Shown here in pieces: positions 1-7,020 of a DNA stretch of 7,850 nt. Source of the stretch: Spirochaetaceae bacterium. Its GTDB lineage: Bacteria; Spirochaetota; Spirochaetia; SZUA-6; Bin103. The notes under the pieces are model-generated. The model was not told where the DNA came from. It saw only the letters and a program-made list of their open reading frames with translations, and made no database searches. Positions within the stretch are counted from its first letter, which is position 1. Every line of letters begins with the position of its first letter. The stretch is taken from contig JAPOQV010000274.1 of the NCBI GenBank assembly GCA_026710565.1, forward strand, positions 1 through 7,850, given 5' to 3'. The translations under genes were made by a program, and so were the position numbers.

Positions 1-1178
1 ACACCCGCACCGAGTCGGAGCGGTTCGCCGCGATGGAGGATCCGCCCGAGCCGTGGAACGACATCTACTACCGCAACCAGGCGGTGATCTCCACCGACGG
101 CGGACGCACCTGGGCCCCCGGCGGGCTGGTGACCGATGCTCCGTACCACGGCGACTGCGAGGTCGGCACGGTGGAGGTCGAGCCCGGACACCTGCTGGCG
201 GTGACCCGCATTGGCTTCTCCGGGGGCAGGCTGGGCCAGCCCAGCCGATTCGTCCGCAGCTACGACGGCGGCCGCACCTGGCAGCCCCCGGAGCTCTCGC
301 CGATCTACGGGCAGCGAACCGTGGTCCGCGCGCTGCGCTCGGGCAAGTTGCTCTGTACCTACCGCCACCGCTGGGGCACGCCGGCGAGTTGCGTGTTCAT
401 GTGGGACCCGGGTGAGGAGCTCAGCTTCCAGCCTACCTCCTATATCTGGGATCGCGATCGCTGCCTGCTTGAGGACGGCGTGATGGTGTGCCGCACCGAG
501 AGCGGCCGGGAGCACGAGGTCGAGTTCTCGCTGTACCCGGCCATGACCTCGAAGGCGGAGGTGTCGCTGGAGGTCGAGCTGAGCCGCGAGCGCGGCGGCG
601 GCGCCGTGCTGCTGTCGGCCGGCTTCGGGGTCCGGGTCGAGGACGGCTGCGTGCGCCTGGTGAAGCTCAGCACGAAACGGCACGAGACCGGCTCCCTGGA
701 GGACGCCACCCCGTGGCAGGGCCGCGGCGCCACTCACTGCGAGATGGACACCGGCGGCTTCCACCGCTACCGCCTGGAGCGCACCCCCGACGCCTGCCGC
801 CTGCTGGTGGACGGACAGGTCGCTCTGGCCAGTGACGACCCCGACCTGCGGCAGCGCGTGGTCCGCTTCGGCTCCGGCGGCGAGCTGACCTCCCGCTGGC
901 GCAGCGCGACCGCGCGGGTGCACAACCCCGACGACCACTCGATCGACTGGTCCTGGGACGGCGTGAACGGGTTCCCGGATCAGTTCGCGCGCGACCGCGT
1001 GGTGGTCCTCGATTACACCTCCGATTCGGGATACAGCGACTGGACCCAGCGCGACGACGGCACCATCGTTGTGGCCGACTACTCCAGCGCCGACTTCCGG
1101 AACATCAACGCCGGCGGCCCGCAGCCGGTGCTGAAGGCGTTCCACCTGACCGAGGAGGACCTGGCGCCGGCCGGATAA
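1..1178 (+). CDS. Sialidase-like (BNR/Asp-box) glycoside hydrolase, 5'-truncated
   Basis: The reading frame is open to the left edge (first full codon at base 3), so the gene probably starts outside the window; the ATG at 33 leaves too little sequence before the first propeller motif. Two exact Asp boxes (S-x-D-x-G-x-T-W) are visible: STDGGRTW at bases 90-113 and SYDGGRTW at 258-281. They mark blades of a sialidase-type beta-propeller. From about base 468 to 920 the sequence loses propeller character and looks like a LamG/concanavalin-type beta-sandwich (alternating strands, ending in a DGQVAL-type strand). It then returns to propeller-like sequence with SGYSDWTQRDDGTIVVADY near the C-terminus. 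Sialidase-family enzymes hydrolyse terminal glycosides, usually outside the cytoplasm; the true substrate is unknown and I cannot assign the full catalytic set (Arg triad, Tyr/Glu). It ends five bases before the GMC oxidoreductase, implying one transcript. Family assignment is firm, enzymatic activity is not. Confidence 0.8.
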   Translation, partial: TRTESERFAAMEDPPEPWNDIYYRNQAVISTDGGRTWAPGGLVTDAPYHGDCEVGTVEVEPGHLLAVTRIGFSGGRLGQPSRFVRSYDGGRTWQPPELSPIYGQRTVVRALRSGKLLCTYRHRWGTPASCVFMWDPGEELSFQPTSYIWDRDRCLLEDGVMVCRTESGREHEVEFSLYPAMTSKAEVSLEVELSRERGGGAVLLSAGFGVRVEDGCVRLVKLSTKRHETGSLEDATPWQGRGATHCEMDTGGFHRYRLERTPDACRLLVDGQVALASDDPDLRQRVVRFGSGGELTSRWRSATARVHNPDDHSIDWSWDGVNGFPDQFARDRVVVLDYTSDSGYSDWTQRDDGTIVVADYSSADFRNINAGGPQPVLKAFHLTEEDLAPAG

Positions 1179-1183
1179 GCGTC

Positions 1184-2758
1184 GTGGGCCACGCCCACTA
1201 TGACACCGTCATCGTCGGCGCCGGCGCGGCCGGCGCGGTCCTGGCCGCCCGCCTGAGCCGCGACGACCGCCGCAGGGTGCTGCTGATCGAGGCCGGGCCC
1301 GACTTCCCGGACGGGAACCTGCCGCAGGAGATCCGCTACGGCTACGGCCGCTACCGCGCCGCCTGGGCGCTGGCGCACGGGTACGAGACACGGTTCGGCT
1401 GGGGCTACCGGGCGCGCGCCACCCGCCACCAGCCGGACATGTTCGTGCCGCGCGGCAGGATCGTCGGCGGTTCGAGCGCGGTCAACGCGCTGATCTTCCT
1501 GCGCGGCGTGCCGGAGGACTACGACGGCTGGGCGGCGACGGGGTGTCCGGACTGGAGCTTCGACGCGGTGCTGCCCAGCCTGCGCCGCGTCGAGACCGAT
1601 CACGACTACAGCGACCCGTACCACGGCAGCGGCGGTCCGATCCCCGTGCGCCGGTTCCTTCCGGAGGAGCTGCGTCCGGAACAGCAGGCGTTCCTGGACG
1701 CCTGCCGCGATGCCGGCTACGCCCCCTGCGCGGACCACAACGCGCCCGATTCGAGCGGCTTCGGCCCGCTGCCGTTCAACAGCCTCGACGGGGTCCGCTG
1801 GAGCGCCGCCATGGGCTACCTGGACCCGGTCCGCGGCCGGTCCAACCTGACCATCCTGCCGGACAGCCTGGTGCACCGGGTGGTGATCGAACGCGGCCGC
1901 GCGACGGGCGTCACGCTGCGGCGAGGAGCAGGCGAGGGGGCGGCGCGGACCGTGTACGGCGACGAGATCGTGGTCGCCGCCGGCACGATCGGCACGCCGC
2001 ACCTGCTGCTGCGCTCCGGCATCGGCCCGGGCGACCACCTGCGCCGCGTCGGGGTGCCGGTCGCCTGTGACCTGCGCGGGGTCGGCGCCAACCTGCGCGA
2101 CCACCCGCAGGCGGCGGTCACCGCGCGCACCCCCGACTCCTACCGGCACGCCGACACGGCTCCCAGGCTGCAAACCGCCCTGCGCTACACGGCCGCGGGA
2201 TCATCGTTGCGCAACGACATGATCATGTTGCCGACCGGGTGGGCCATCCCGGAGGGGTACTACCATCGCTCGCGATCGGCGCCCATCGGCTTCCACGTGG
2301 TGCCCGCGCTCTACCTGGCGGCCGCCGCCGGCAGCGTCCGCCTGCGATCGCCGCACCCCGAGGATCCTCCGGCGCTGGACTACAACCTGCTCGGCGAGCC
2401 CGTGGACCGGGAACGGATGCGGGAAGGCGTCCGCATCGCCATCGAGCTGCTCCGGCACCCGAGCTTCCGGCCGCTGGTGGCCGAGTTGGTCAAGCCCACG
2501 CCCGCGGACCTGGCGAGCGACGCGGCCCTGGACGACTGGCTCCTGCGCGTCACGGGGACCAGCCACCACGTCTCGTCGACCTGCCGCATGGGGCCTGCCG
2601 GCGCCCCGGACAGCGTCGTCGACCAGGAAGGCCGCGTGTACGGCGTCGACCGGCTGCGGATCGCGGACGCGTCCATCATGCCGGACTGCGTACGCGCCAA
2701 CACCAACTGCACGTCGATGGCGATCGGCGAGCGGATCGCGGAGTTCATGCTGTTGTAG
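1184..2758 (+). CDS. FAD-dependent GMC-family oxidoreductase (choline dehydrogenase-like)
   Basis: Complete 524-residue protein of normal length for the GMC (glucose-methanol-choline) family, flavoproteins that oxidise alcohols, sugars or polyols. An N-terminal Rossmann motif VGAGAAG (G12-x-G14-x-x-G17) is followed by E36 for the FAD ribose. GMC signature 1 (GRIVGGSSAVN, residues 91-101) and signature 2 (GTIGTPHLLLRSGIG, 267-281) both fit. The C-terminal catalytic pair is H462 in HVSSTCRMG and N508 in ANTNCTS, the His/Asn arrangement of choline oxidase/dehydrogenase relatives. No signal peptide is seen, so it is probably cytoplasmic. The start is GTG; the nearby ATG at 1200 is out of frame, and the Rossmann strand begins only six residues in, so nothing later fits. 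There is no clear Shine-Dalgarno in the 5-base gap after the sialidase-like gene, suggesting translational coupling. Substrate and electron acceptor cannot be read; a sugar or polyol is an inference from the neighbours. Confidence 0.93.
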   Translation: MGHAHYDTVIVGAGAAGAVLAARLSRDDRRRVLLIEAGPDFPDGNLPQEIRYGYGRYRAAWALAHGYETRFGWGYRARATRHQPDMFVPRGRIVGGSSAVNALIFLRGVPEDYDGWAATGCPDWSFDAVLPSLRRVETDHDYSDPYHGSGGPIPVRRFLPEELRPEQQAFLDACRDAGYAPCADHNAPDSSGFGPLPFNSLDGVRWSAAMGYLDPVRGRSNLTILPDSLVHRVVIERGRATGVTLRRGAGEGAARTVYGDEIVVAAGTIGTPHLLLRSGIGPGDHLRRVGVPVACDLRGVGANLRDHPQAAVTARTPDSYRHADTAPRLQTALRYTAAGSSLRNDMIMLPTGWAIPEGYYHRSRSAPIGFHVVPALYLAAAAGSVRLRSPHPEDPPALDYNLLGEPVDRERMREGVRIAIELLRHPSFRPLVAELVKPTPADLASDAALDDWLLRVTGTSHHVSSTCRMGPAGAPDSVVDQEGRVYGVDRLRIADASIMPDCVRANTNCTSMAIGERIAEFMLL

Positions 2759-2775
2759 AGCTTCGCTTCGGGGCA

Positions 2776-2793
2776 TACCTGGTACAACAGGTA
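2776..2793. repeat. Small inverted repeat downstream of the GMC gene
   Basis: TACCTG (2776-2781) and CAGGTA (2788-2793) are perfect inverted arms of 6 bp separated by GTACAA, lying 18 bases after the oxidoreductase stop. No T-run follows, so an intrinsic terminator is unlikely. It could be a protein-binding dyad or chance. Confidence 0.25.
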
Positions 2794-2867
2794 ATCGCCG
2801 ATCGTGCGGCTCTGCGGGTTCCTTTCGCGTTCCGGCCTTGTGTGCGCGCCGCCGTGGATGGTTATCG

Positions 2868-2888
2868 CGCCGGCGTGTCAAGCCGGCG
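2868..2888. repeat. GC-rich inverted repeat upstream of the ATPase pseudogene
   Basis: CGCCGGC (2868-2874) and GCCGGCG (2882-2888) form a perfect 7-bp stem with a 7-base loop (GTGTCAA), 45 bases before the pseudogene start. No T-run follows it. GC-rich palindromes of this size are common by chance in this composition, so a role as terminator for the upstream operon is only possible. Confidence 0.25.
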
Positions 2889-2933
2889 ACCGCGGGTGAC
2901 GGCACGCGCTTGAACGGGCGACACTCAGCGTTG

Positions 2934-4041
2934 ATGCGCTTCTTCAACACCACGGGACCGGTGGTCGCCGCGGATCACTACTGCATCCCGCCGCTGCAGC
3001 GCGTGAACCTGGGCGAGGTGCTGACGCTGATCGGAGAGAAGCGCTTCTTCGTGCTGCACGCGCCGCGGCAGACCGGCAAGACGTCCGCCCTGTTGGCGCT
3101 GCGCGACCTGCTGAACGGCGGAACCGAGGGCGCCTTCCGCTGCGTGTACGTGGAATCCGCCCAGACCGCGGGCGAGCACGTGGAGCGGGGGATGCGCGCC
3201 ATCCTGGGAGCCTGGGGGACGCGGGCGCGCCGGACCCTGGGGACGAGTCGCGGGAGCGCCTGCAACGTCAAGGCGGCCTCACTGCGCATCGGGGACTTCT
3301 CCGAGGCCGAGGTGCGCACGCTGCTCGTCCAGCACACCGCCGAGACCGGACAGCGGTTCGCCGAAACGGCCCTGCAGGCGGTATGGGAGCTGACGGCCGG
3401 CCAGCCGTGGATGGTCAACGCGCTGGCTCAGGAAGCGTGCTTCGCCGACCCGGCTGGGCGCGATCGCAGCCGGGCCATCACTGCAGAGACGATCCACGCC
3501 GCCCGGGAGAGGATCATTCTGCGCCGAGAGACCCATCTGGACCAGCTCACCGACAAGCTGCAGGAGGATCGCGTGGTACCGGGACTCCGACGGCAGCTTG
3601 AACCTGACCAAACTGCTGAGCGCGTTTCAGGGCTACTTCCGCGAGCACTCCGAGCACTGAGTCGAGCGTCTCCAGTACCGGGAGGCGGGGCCGCAGTTGC
3701 TGCTGCAGGCATTCCTGCAGCGCATAGTCAACTCCGGCGGCCGCGTGGAGCGCGAGTACGGGCTGGGGAGGATGCGAACCGACCTGCTGATCGTGTGGCC
3801 GGCGGGCGCCCCCCCGGACCGTACGCGCAGTCTGGTGATCGAGTGCAAGCTGCTGCACGGCAGCCTGGAGCGCACCATCCGCGAGGGGCTGCAGCAGACG
3901 CGCGCCTACATGGACCGATGCGGCGCCGTCGAAGGCCACCTCGTGATCTTCGACCGTACGCCCGGCACGGCGTGGCAGGAGAAGCTGTTCCGGCGCCAGG
4001 AGCGGGGGAGCGGTCCGCCGATCACGGTGTGGGGGATGTAA
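2934..4041 (+). pseudogene. Decayed AAA-like ATPase with C-terminal PD-(D/E)XK nuclease domain
   Basis: The N-terminus at ATG 2934 (MRFFNTTGP) matches the usual start of this family. A Walker A motif APRQTGKTS follows (residues 43-51, bases 3060-3086). Three lesions are visible. First, near 3240-3255 the sequence jumps from RRTLG to a segment reading CNVKAASLRIGDFSE, skipping the Walker B/sensor region; from memory of the family about 100 residues are gone, in frame. Second, at about 3570-3576 the frame shifts: LDQLTDKLQEDR is followed in the +1 frame by WYRDSDGSLNLTKLLSAFQ, and the usual intervening segment is missing. Third, in that new frame EHSEH is followed by TGA at 3658-3660, where relatives read Trp (TGG). 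The tail then continues to a TAA at 4039-4041 and keeps a nuclease-like core: D in RTDLLI (3781-3783) and E-x-K (3841-3849). Intact relatives are about 500-plus residues and may resemble the AAA_35/AAA-ATPase-like Pfam group; their biological role is not established. Function here is almost certainly lost, although the tail could be reinitiated from TTG 3697. Confidence 0.85.
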
Positions 4042-4060
4042 CCACGGTGACCGGCGCCGC

Positions 4061-5044
4061 TCAGGCGCAGTCGGGGTGGCCTTCGGTCCAGCGGCCGAAC
4101 GGCACGTCGGTCTGACCGCCCTGGTTGATCGTGGCCATGTGCGAGCGCGCCTGCAGCCAGTTCGCCCGCCACTGCTCGGCATCGCTCAGCTCCAGGTGCG
4201 GGGCCTTGCGGCTGCGCGCGATGAAGCCCGGAAACGCCTCGCGGCCGGTGTGCTGGCCGATCGGGTTGTAGCGCAGGTCGAAGCTGAAGCGGACCTCTTC
4301 GCTGACGTTCGCCAGCGAGCCGTGCACGGTCTGCTTGTGGAAGCAGATCAGGTCGCCGCGCCTGGTGGGAATCGGCAGCGTCTCCTCGACCTCGAACAGT
4401 TTTTCGGGGATGCTCCTGGCCCCCGGACTGGGGTGGTTCAGACAGTGCTGCAACAGCCCGCTCCGATGGCTCCCGGGCACCACCTTCAGGCAGCCCATCT
4501 CCACCGGCGTGTCGGTGAGGCTGAACCAGACGGTAAGCATGTTGGTCTCGTCCGCTTCCGGGGTGACCACGCCGTTGTCCTGGTGCCATTCGGTGGCGGC
4601 GAGCACCGCCTTGCCGTTGCTCTTCGGCAGGTACTGCTCCGGCGGCTTGATGCGCACGTGCTGCACGGGGTTGGAGTAGATCTCCGGGCCGATCAGCGAT
4701 TCGACGACGTCCAAGACCGGCTCCGCGGTCAGGGCGTCGAGCACCGCCTGGCCCGCCCAGAACGGCGTCCGCTCGGTCACGTCGCTGAACGGCAGCGAGA
4801 AGTCGAAGTACTGGGCGTGCGCGCGGCCGGTCTCCGCATAGATCCGGGTCACCCGCTTGTCGAACGGCAGGTCGGCGTAGGTAGAGTCGATCTCCCCGTC
4901 GGAGTAGAGCTCACCGGCGAGCGTGTCGAGCACGCCTTCGTACTCGTGGATCACCGGGTCGAGATAGCGCTCCGGCGGAATGACGTCCTCCACCAGCAGG
5001 TATCCGTCGGTGTGGAACCGCTCGATCTGCTGCGCTGTCAGCAT
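4061..5044 (-). CDS. Phytanoyl-CoA dioxygenase (PhyH) family Fe(II)/2-oxoglutarate oxygenase
   Basis: A 327-residue protein of the PhyH family, non-heme iron enzymes that couple 2-oxoglutarate decarboxylation to hydroxylation of a small substrate. The iron ligands are visible: H154 and D156 in EWHQDN, and H241 in VHGSLAN. R252, eleven residues after the distal His as in phytanoyl-CoA hydroxylase (H264/R275), should bind the 2-oxoglutarate carboxylate. The N-terminus (MLTAQQIERFHTDGYLLVED) is the standard PhyH opening. The start at 5044 is chosen over upstream in-frame starts because AGGAGG lies 6 bases ahead of it and the longer version would run through the divergent gene's leader. No signal peptide, so cytoplasmic. 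It converges with the ATPase pseudogene (19-base gap) and is divergent from the solute-binding protein. The true substrate is unknown: bacterial PhyH proteins act on many compounds, and phytanoyl-CoA is not implied. Confidence 0.93.
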   Translation of the reverse strand: MLTAQQIERFHTDGYLLVEDVIPPERYLDPVIHEYEGVLDTLAGELYSDGEIDSTYADLPFDKRVTRIYAETGRAHAQYFDFSLPFSDVTERTPFWAGQAVLDALTAEPVLDVVESLIGPEIYSNPVQHVRIKPPEQYLPKSNGKAVLAATEWHQDNGVVTPEADETNMLTVWFSLTDTPVEMGCLKVVPGSHRSGLLQHCLNHPSPGARSIPEKLFEVEETLPIPTRRGDLICFHKQTVHGSLANVSEEVRFSFDLRYNPIGQHTGREAFPGFIARSRKAPHLELSDAEQWRANWLQARSHMATINQGGQTDVPFGRWTEGHPDCA

Positions 5045-5050
5045 ATCAAT

Positions 5051-5056
5051 CCTCCT
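5051..5056 (-). promoter_or_regulatory. Ribosome binding site of the PhyH gene
   Basis: On the minus strand this reads AGGAGG, a full Shine-Dalgarno core, 6 bases before ATG 5044. It decides the start against the longer open frame that extends to 5287. Confidence 0.85.
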
Positions 5057-5087
5057 CGGCAACAGCCGTTTTCGTCGAACCGCCGCG

Positions 5088-5117
5088 ATCATGTGACACC
5101 GAAAGGGCGTTTCGCAA
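5088..5117 (-). promoter_or_regulatory. Candidate sigma70-type promoter for the PhyH gene
   Basis: On the minus strand TTGCGA (5117-5112) and CATGAT (5093-5088) are separated by 18 bases, each matching 4 of 6 consensus positions, 43 bases upstream of the start codon. Placement in the divergent gap is right, but the match is weak and was found by eye. Confidence 0.25.
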
Positions 5118-5136
5118 GCGCCGCCGGCTGCCGTCC

Positions 5137-5165
5137 TTGACCGGCCATCCGTGGCCATCCAGTAT
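5137..5165 (+). promoter_or_regulatory. Candidate sigma70-type promoter for the solute-binding protein gene
   Basis: TTGACC (5137-5142; 5 of 6 to the -35 consensus) is followed after 17 bases by CAGTAT (5160-5165; 3 of 6 to the -10). The spacer contains the direct repeat GGCCATCC at 5143-5150 and 5153-5160. The transcript would carry a leader of about 100 bases. Weak evidence. Confidence 0.25.
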
Positions 5166-5262
5166 GTCGCTTGGTCTTCCGAGGGTGCTCGCGCGGCGAC
5201 GCGCAACTCCGACCGAGACGACGCTACGCGGCGACGATGCACCGCCGGAGCCGAGTTTCCGC

Positions 5263-5267
5263 AGGAG
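5263..5267 (+). promoter_or_regulatory. Ribosome binding site of the solute-binding protein gene
   Basis: AGGAG with 7 bases to ATG 5275. It supports that start over an in-frame TTG at 5137, and the protein then begins directly with a signal peptide. Confidence 0.8.
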
Positions 5268-5274
5268 AAGTGCG

Positions 5275-6954
5275 ATGAACAAGCCACTCGCCCTCGTTTT
5301 CGCCTTGGCCCTGGCCGTCCCCGCCATGCTGGCCGCCGCGCCGACCGAGGAGGCGTCCGGCGCCGTGCCCGCCGACTTCGACCCCCAGATGCCCTGGGAC
5401 GCGTTCAAGGACGAACCGGTCACCCTCACCATCTGGGTCGACGGCGGCTGGCCCTTTCCCGAGGTGACCAACAATCCCGATAGCTGGCTGCGCCAGAAGA
5501 TGCGCGAGGACACCGGGGTCACCGTTGACCTGCAGCCCGGCGCCGGCTGGGGGCCGGAAGGGCTGAACCTGTTCATCGCCTCCGGCGAATACCCCGACAT
5601 CATGCTGCTGCGGCAGGCCACCCAGCCCACGCAGATCCTGGTCGAGAACGACGTGATCTACTCCTGGAACGAGATCAGGGACCTGTACGGGATCGACGTG
5701 ATGACCGAGATGAACATCAACACGCGGTTCAACCAGCGCCTGCGTTACGGCCGCGACGATCTCTACATCTCCGCGTTCTACTCGATCCCCGACCGCTACC
5801 TGGACAGCCCGTGGGTGGTCAAGTACCAGTCCGGCACGATGATCAACGACACCGTCTACGAGCAGATGGGCAGGCCGCCGATCGACTCCATGGACGCCAT
5901 GATCGACGCGGCGGTACAGGCGCGGAACCTGCATCCGGAGCGCTTCCGTCATCCGGTCATGGACGTGCGCAACGCCGGTCTGGAGAATCGCTGGAACTTT
6001 CCGCACATGATCGACCGCTGGCGGGAGTTCTACGACCTGCGCAACCCGGAGGACTACAACACGGCGGGAGAGCCGCACCGCTTCTTCTTCCAGACCGATG
6101 CGTTCGTCGAGATGCTCGAGGACCTCAACCACATGGAGAGCCTGGGCCTCTTCAACCCCATTCTCTGGACCACGACCGAGAGCCAGGAGAAGCTGGCGCT
6201 GCTGAACCGCGGCGAGATCTTCATCGAGGGCGAGGACGACGCCGACAACGTCGAGAGCCGCACGCGCAGCATGCAGGAGATCTACCCCGGCGAGCGCTAC
6301 GCGTTCCTCCCCCGTTTCTCGGCCGACCCGGCCAAGTACCGCAACAATCCGTCCGGCCGCGTGTCGGTCGGCTGGTTGGGGCTGACGCTGCCGAAGAACA
6401 AGGAGACCACGCTGCGCGCGGCCGCCTACGTCGCCTACCTGATGTCCGAGTACTTTCAGAAGCTGCAGCAGTTCGGCGTGGAGGGCGTCCATCACGACCT
6501 CGTCGACGGGTGGCCGGCGATGAAGCCCGAGATCCAGGCGGAGTACCAGGCGGACCGGACCGTGGCGGGTCTCAAGTACAACTTCAATCTCTGGCACGGC
6601 GCGTTCCGTGACGACTTCTGGGCGATGGTGAAGCGGCAGCAGGAGCAGAAGCCGATGGTCGAGGCACTGAACGTCATCCGGCCGGCCCTGGAGAACTTCC
6701 AGGACACGTCGGTGTCGGCGGAGGCGGCCCCGGTCAACTACGAGACCGACTCGGAAGAGAACAAGATCTACTCTGCGATCCGCGAGGTGCTCGGCGACGG
6801 CGTGACCCGGATCGTCCTGCAGTCCGACGACGTGGCAGGCGACTACGCGGCGTTGCTGGAGCGGGTGGAGGAGCTGGGCGTCCAGGTCCTCAACGACCTG
6901 CACACCCAGCACATGATCGACTTCGATGCGCTGATCACCAAGTACAACTACTGA
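5275..6954 (+). CDS. Extracellular carbohydrate-binding protein of an ABC importer (family 1, LipO/YtcQ-like)
   Basis: 559 residues, the size of the larger solute-binding proteins that partner LplB-type permeases. The first ~22 residues (MNKPLALVFALALAVPAMLAAA) are a Sec signal: a single Lys, a hydrophobic core and Ala at the likely cleavage zone. No lipobox Cys is present, so the mature protein should be free in a periplasm, not lipid-anchored. The mature part opens with VTLTIWVDGG (residues 49-58), the usual first strand, and carries the family motif IASGEYPDIMLL around residues 101-112. Trp and Tyr are frequent throughout, as expected for sugar stacking. The role is to capture an oligosaccharide or related ligand and deliver it to the membrane permease encoded next. 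Ligand specificity cannot be read. It is separated from the permease by a tandem-repeat block and a strong stem-loop, an arrangement that often gives more binding protein than permease. It is divergent from PhyH. Confidence 0.92.
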   Translation: MNKPLALVFALALAVPAMLAAAPTEEASGAVPADFDPQMPWDAFKDEPVTLTIWVDGGWPFPEVTNNPDSWLRQKMREDTGVTVDLQPGAGWGPEGLNLFIASGEYPDIMLLRQATQPTQILVENDVIYSWNEIRDLYGIDVMTEMNINTRFNQRLRYGRDDLYISAFYSIPDRYLDSPWVVKYQSGTMINDTVYEQMGRPPIDSMDAMIDAAVQARNLHPERFRHPVMDVRNAGLENRWNFPHMIDRWREFYDLRNPEDYNTAGEPHRFFFQTDAFVEMLEDLNHMESLGLFNPILWTTTESQEKLALLNRGEIFIEGEDDADNVESRTRSMQEIYPGERYAFLPRFSADPAKYRNNPSGRVSVGWLGLTLPKNKETTLRAAAYVAYLMSEYFQKLQQFGVEGVHHDLVDGWPAMKPEIQAEYQADRTVAGLKYNFNLWHGAFRDDFWAMVKRQQEQKPMVEALNVIRPALENFQDTSVSAEAAPVNYETDSEENKIYSAIREVLGDGVTRIVLQSDDVAGDYAALLERVEELGVQVLNDLHTQHMIDFDALITKYNY

Positions 6955-7010
6955 TCGGCCCATCTCTGAGCGGACCATCTCCGATCGCCAGAATTCCGAT
7001 CGCCAAGTCT
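6951..7010 (+). repeat. Four imperfect 15-bp tandem repeats between binding protein and permease genes
   Basis: Units start at 6951, 6966, 6981 and 6996: CTGATCGGCCCATCT, CTGAGCGGACCATCT, CCGATCGCCAGAATT and CCGATCGCCAAGTCT. Units 1 and 2 agree at 13 of 15 positions, units 3 and 4 at 11 of 15. A degenerate fifth unit may start at 7011. Unit 1 contains the TGA stop of the binding protein, and unit 2 supplies a second in-frame TGA. In the permease frame the block would read as five-residue repeats of the type S-D-R-x-x, but no ATG, GTG or TTG opens that frame here. Confidence 0.75.
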
Positions 7011-7020
7011 CGGATGGACT

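Noticed and set aside
1079..2173. Minus-strand open frame of 364 codons opposite the GMC oxidoreductase
   Set aside because: Low-complexity Ala/Arg/Val product, no motif, and it overlaps two genes with clear family signatures.
2838..2933. 32-codon N-terminal extension of the ATPase frame
   Set aside because: The family N-terminus begins at ATG 2934 (MRFFNTTGP); the upstream residues are Arg-rich and show no family similarity.
2934..4041. Intact defence ATPase/nuclease system
   Set aside because: Walker B is missing, the frame is broken and a stop interrupts the C-terminal part; no partner gene is adjacent.
4054..4068. GCGCC-N5-GGCGC hairpin at the convergent gene ends, as a bidirectional terminator
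   Set aside because: Only 5 bp, no T-run on either side, and it overlaps the PhyH stop codon.
4076..5140. Plus-strand open frame of 354 codons opposite PhyH
   Set aside because: No recognisable motif; the opposite strand carries all PhyH iron and 2-oxoglutarate ligands and a good ribosome binding site.
5137..5274. 46-codon N-terminal extension of the binding protein from TTG 5137
   Set aside because: It would bury the signal peptide behind an Arg-rich leader; ATG 5275 has its own ribosome binding site.
5045..5287. 81-codon N-terminal extension of PhyH
   Set aside because: It would overlap the divergent gene's leader and start; the internal ATG at 5044 has AGGAGG at ideal spacing and gives the usual PhyH N-terminus.
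6951..7010. CRISPR-like or phage attachment repeats
   Set aside because: Units are 15 bp, contiguous without spacers and imperfect, and no integrase or cas gene is present.
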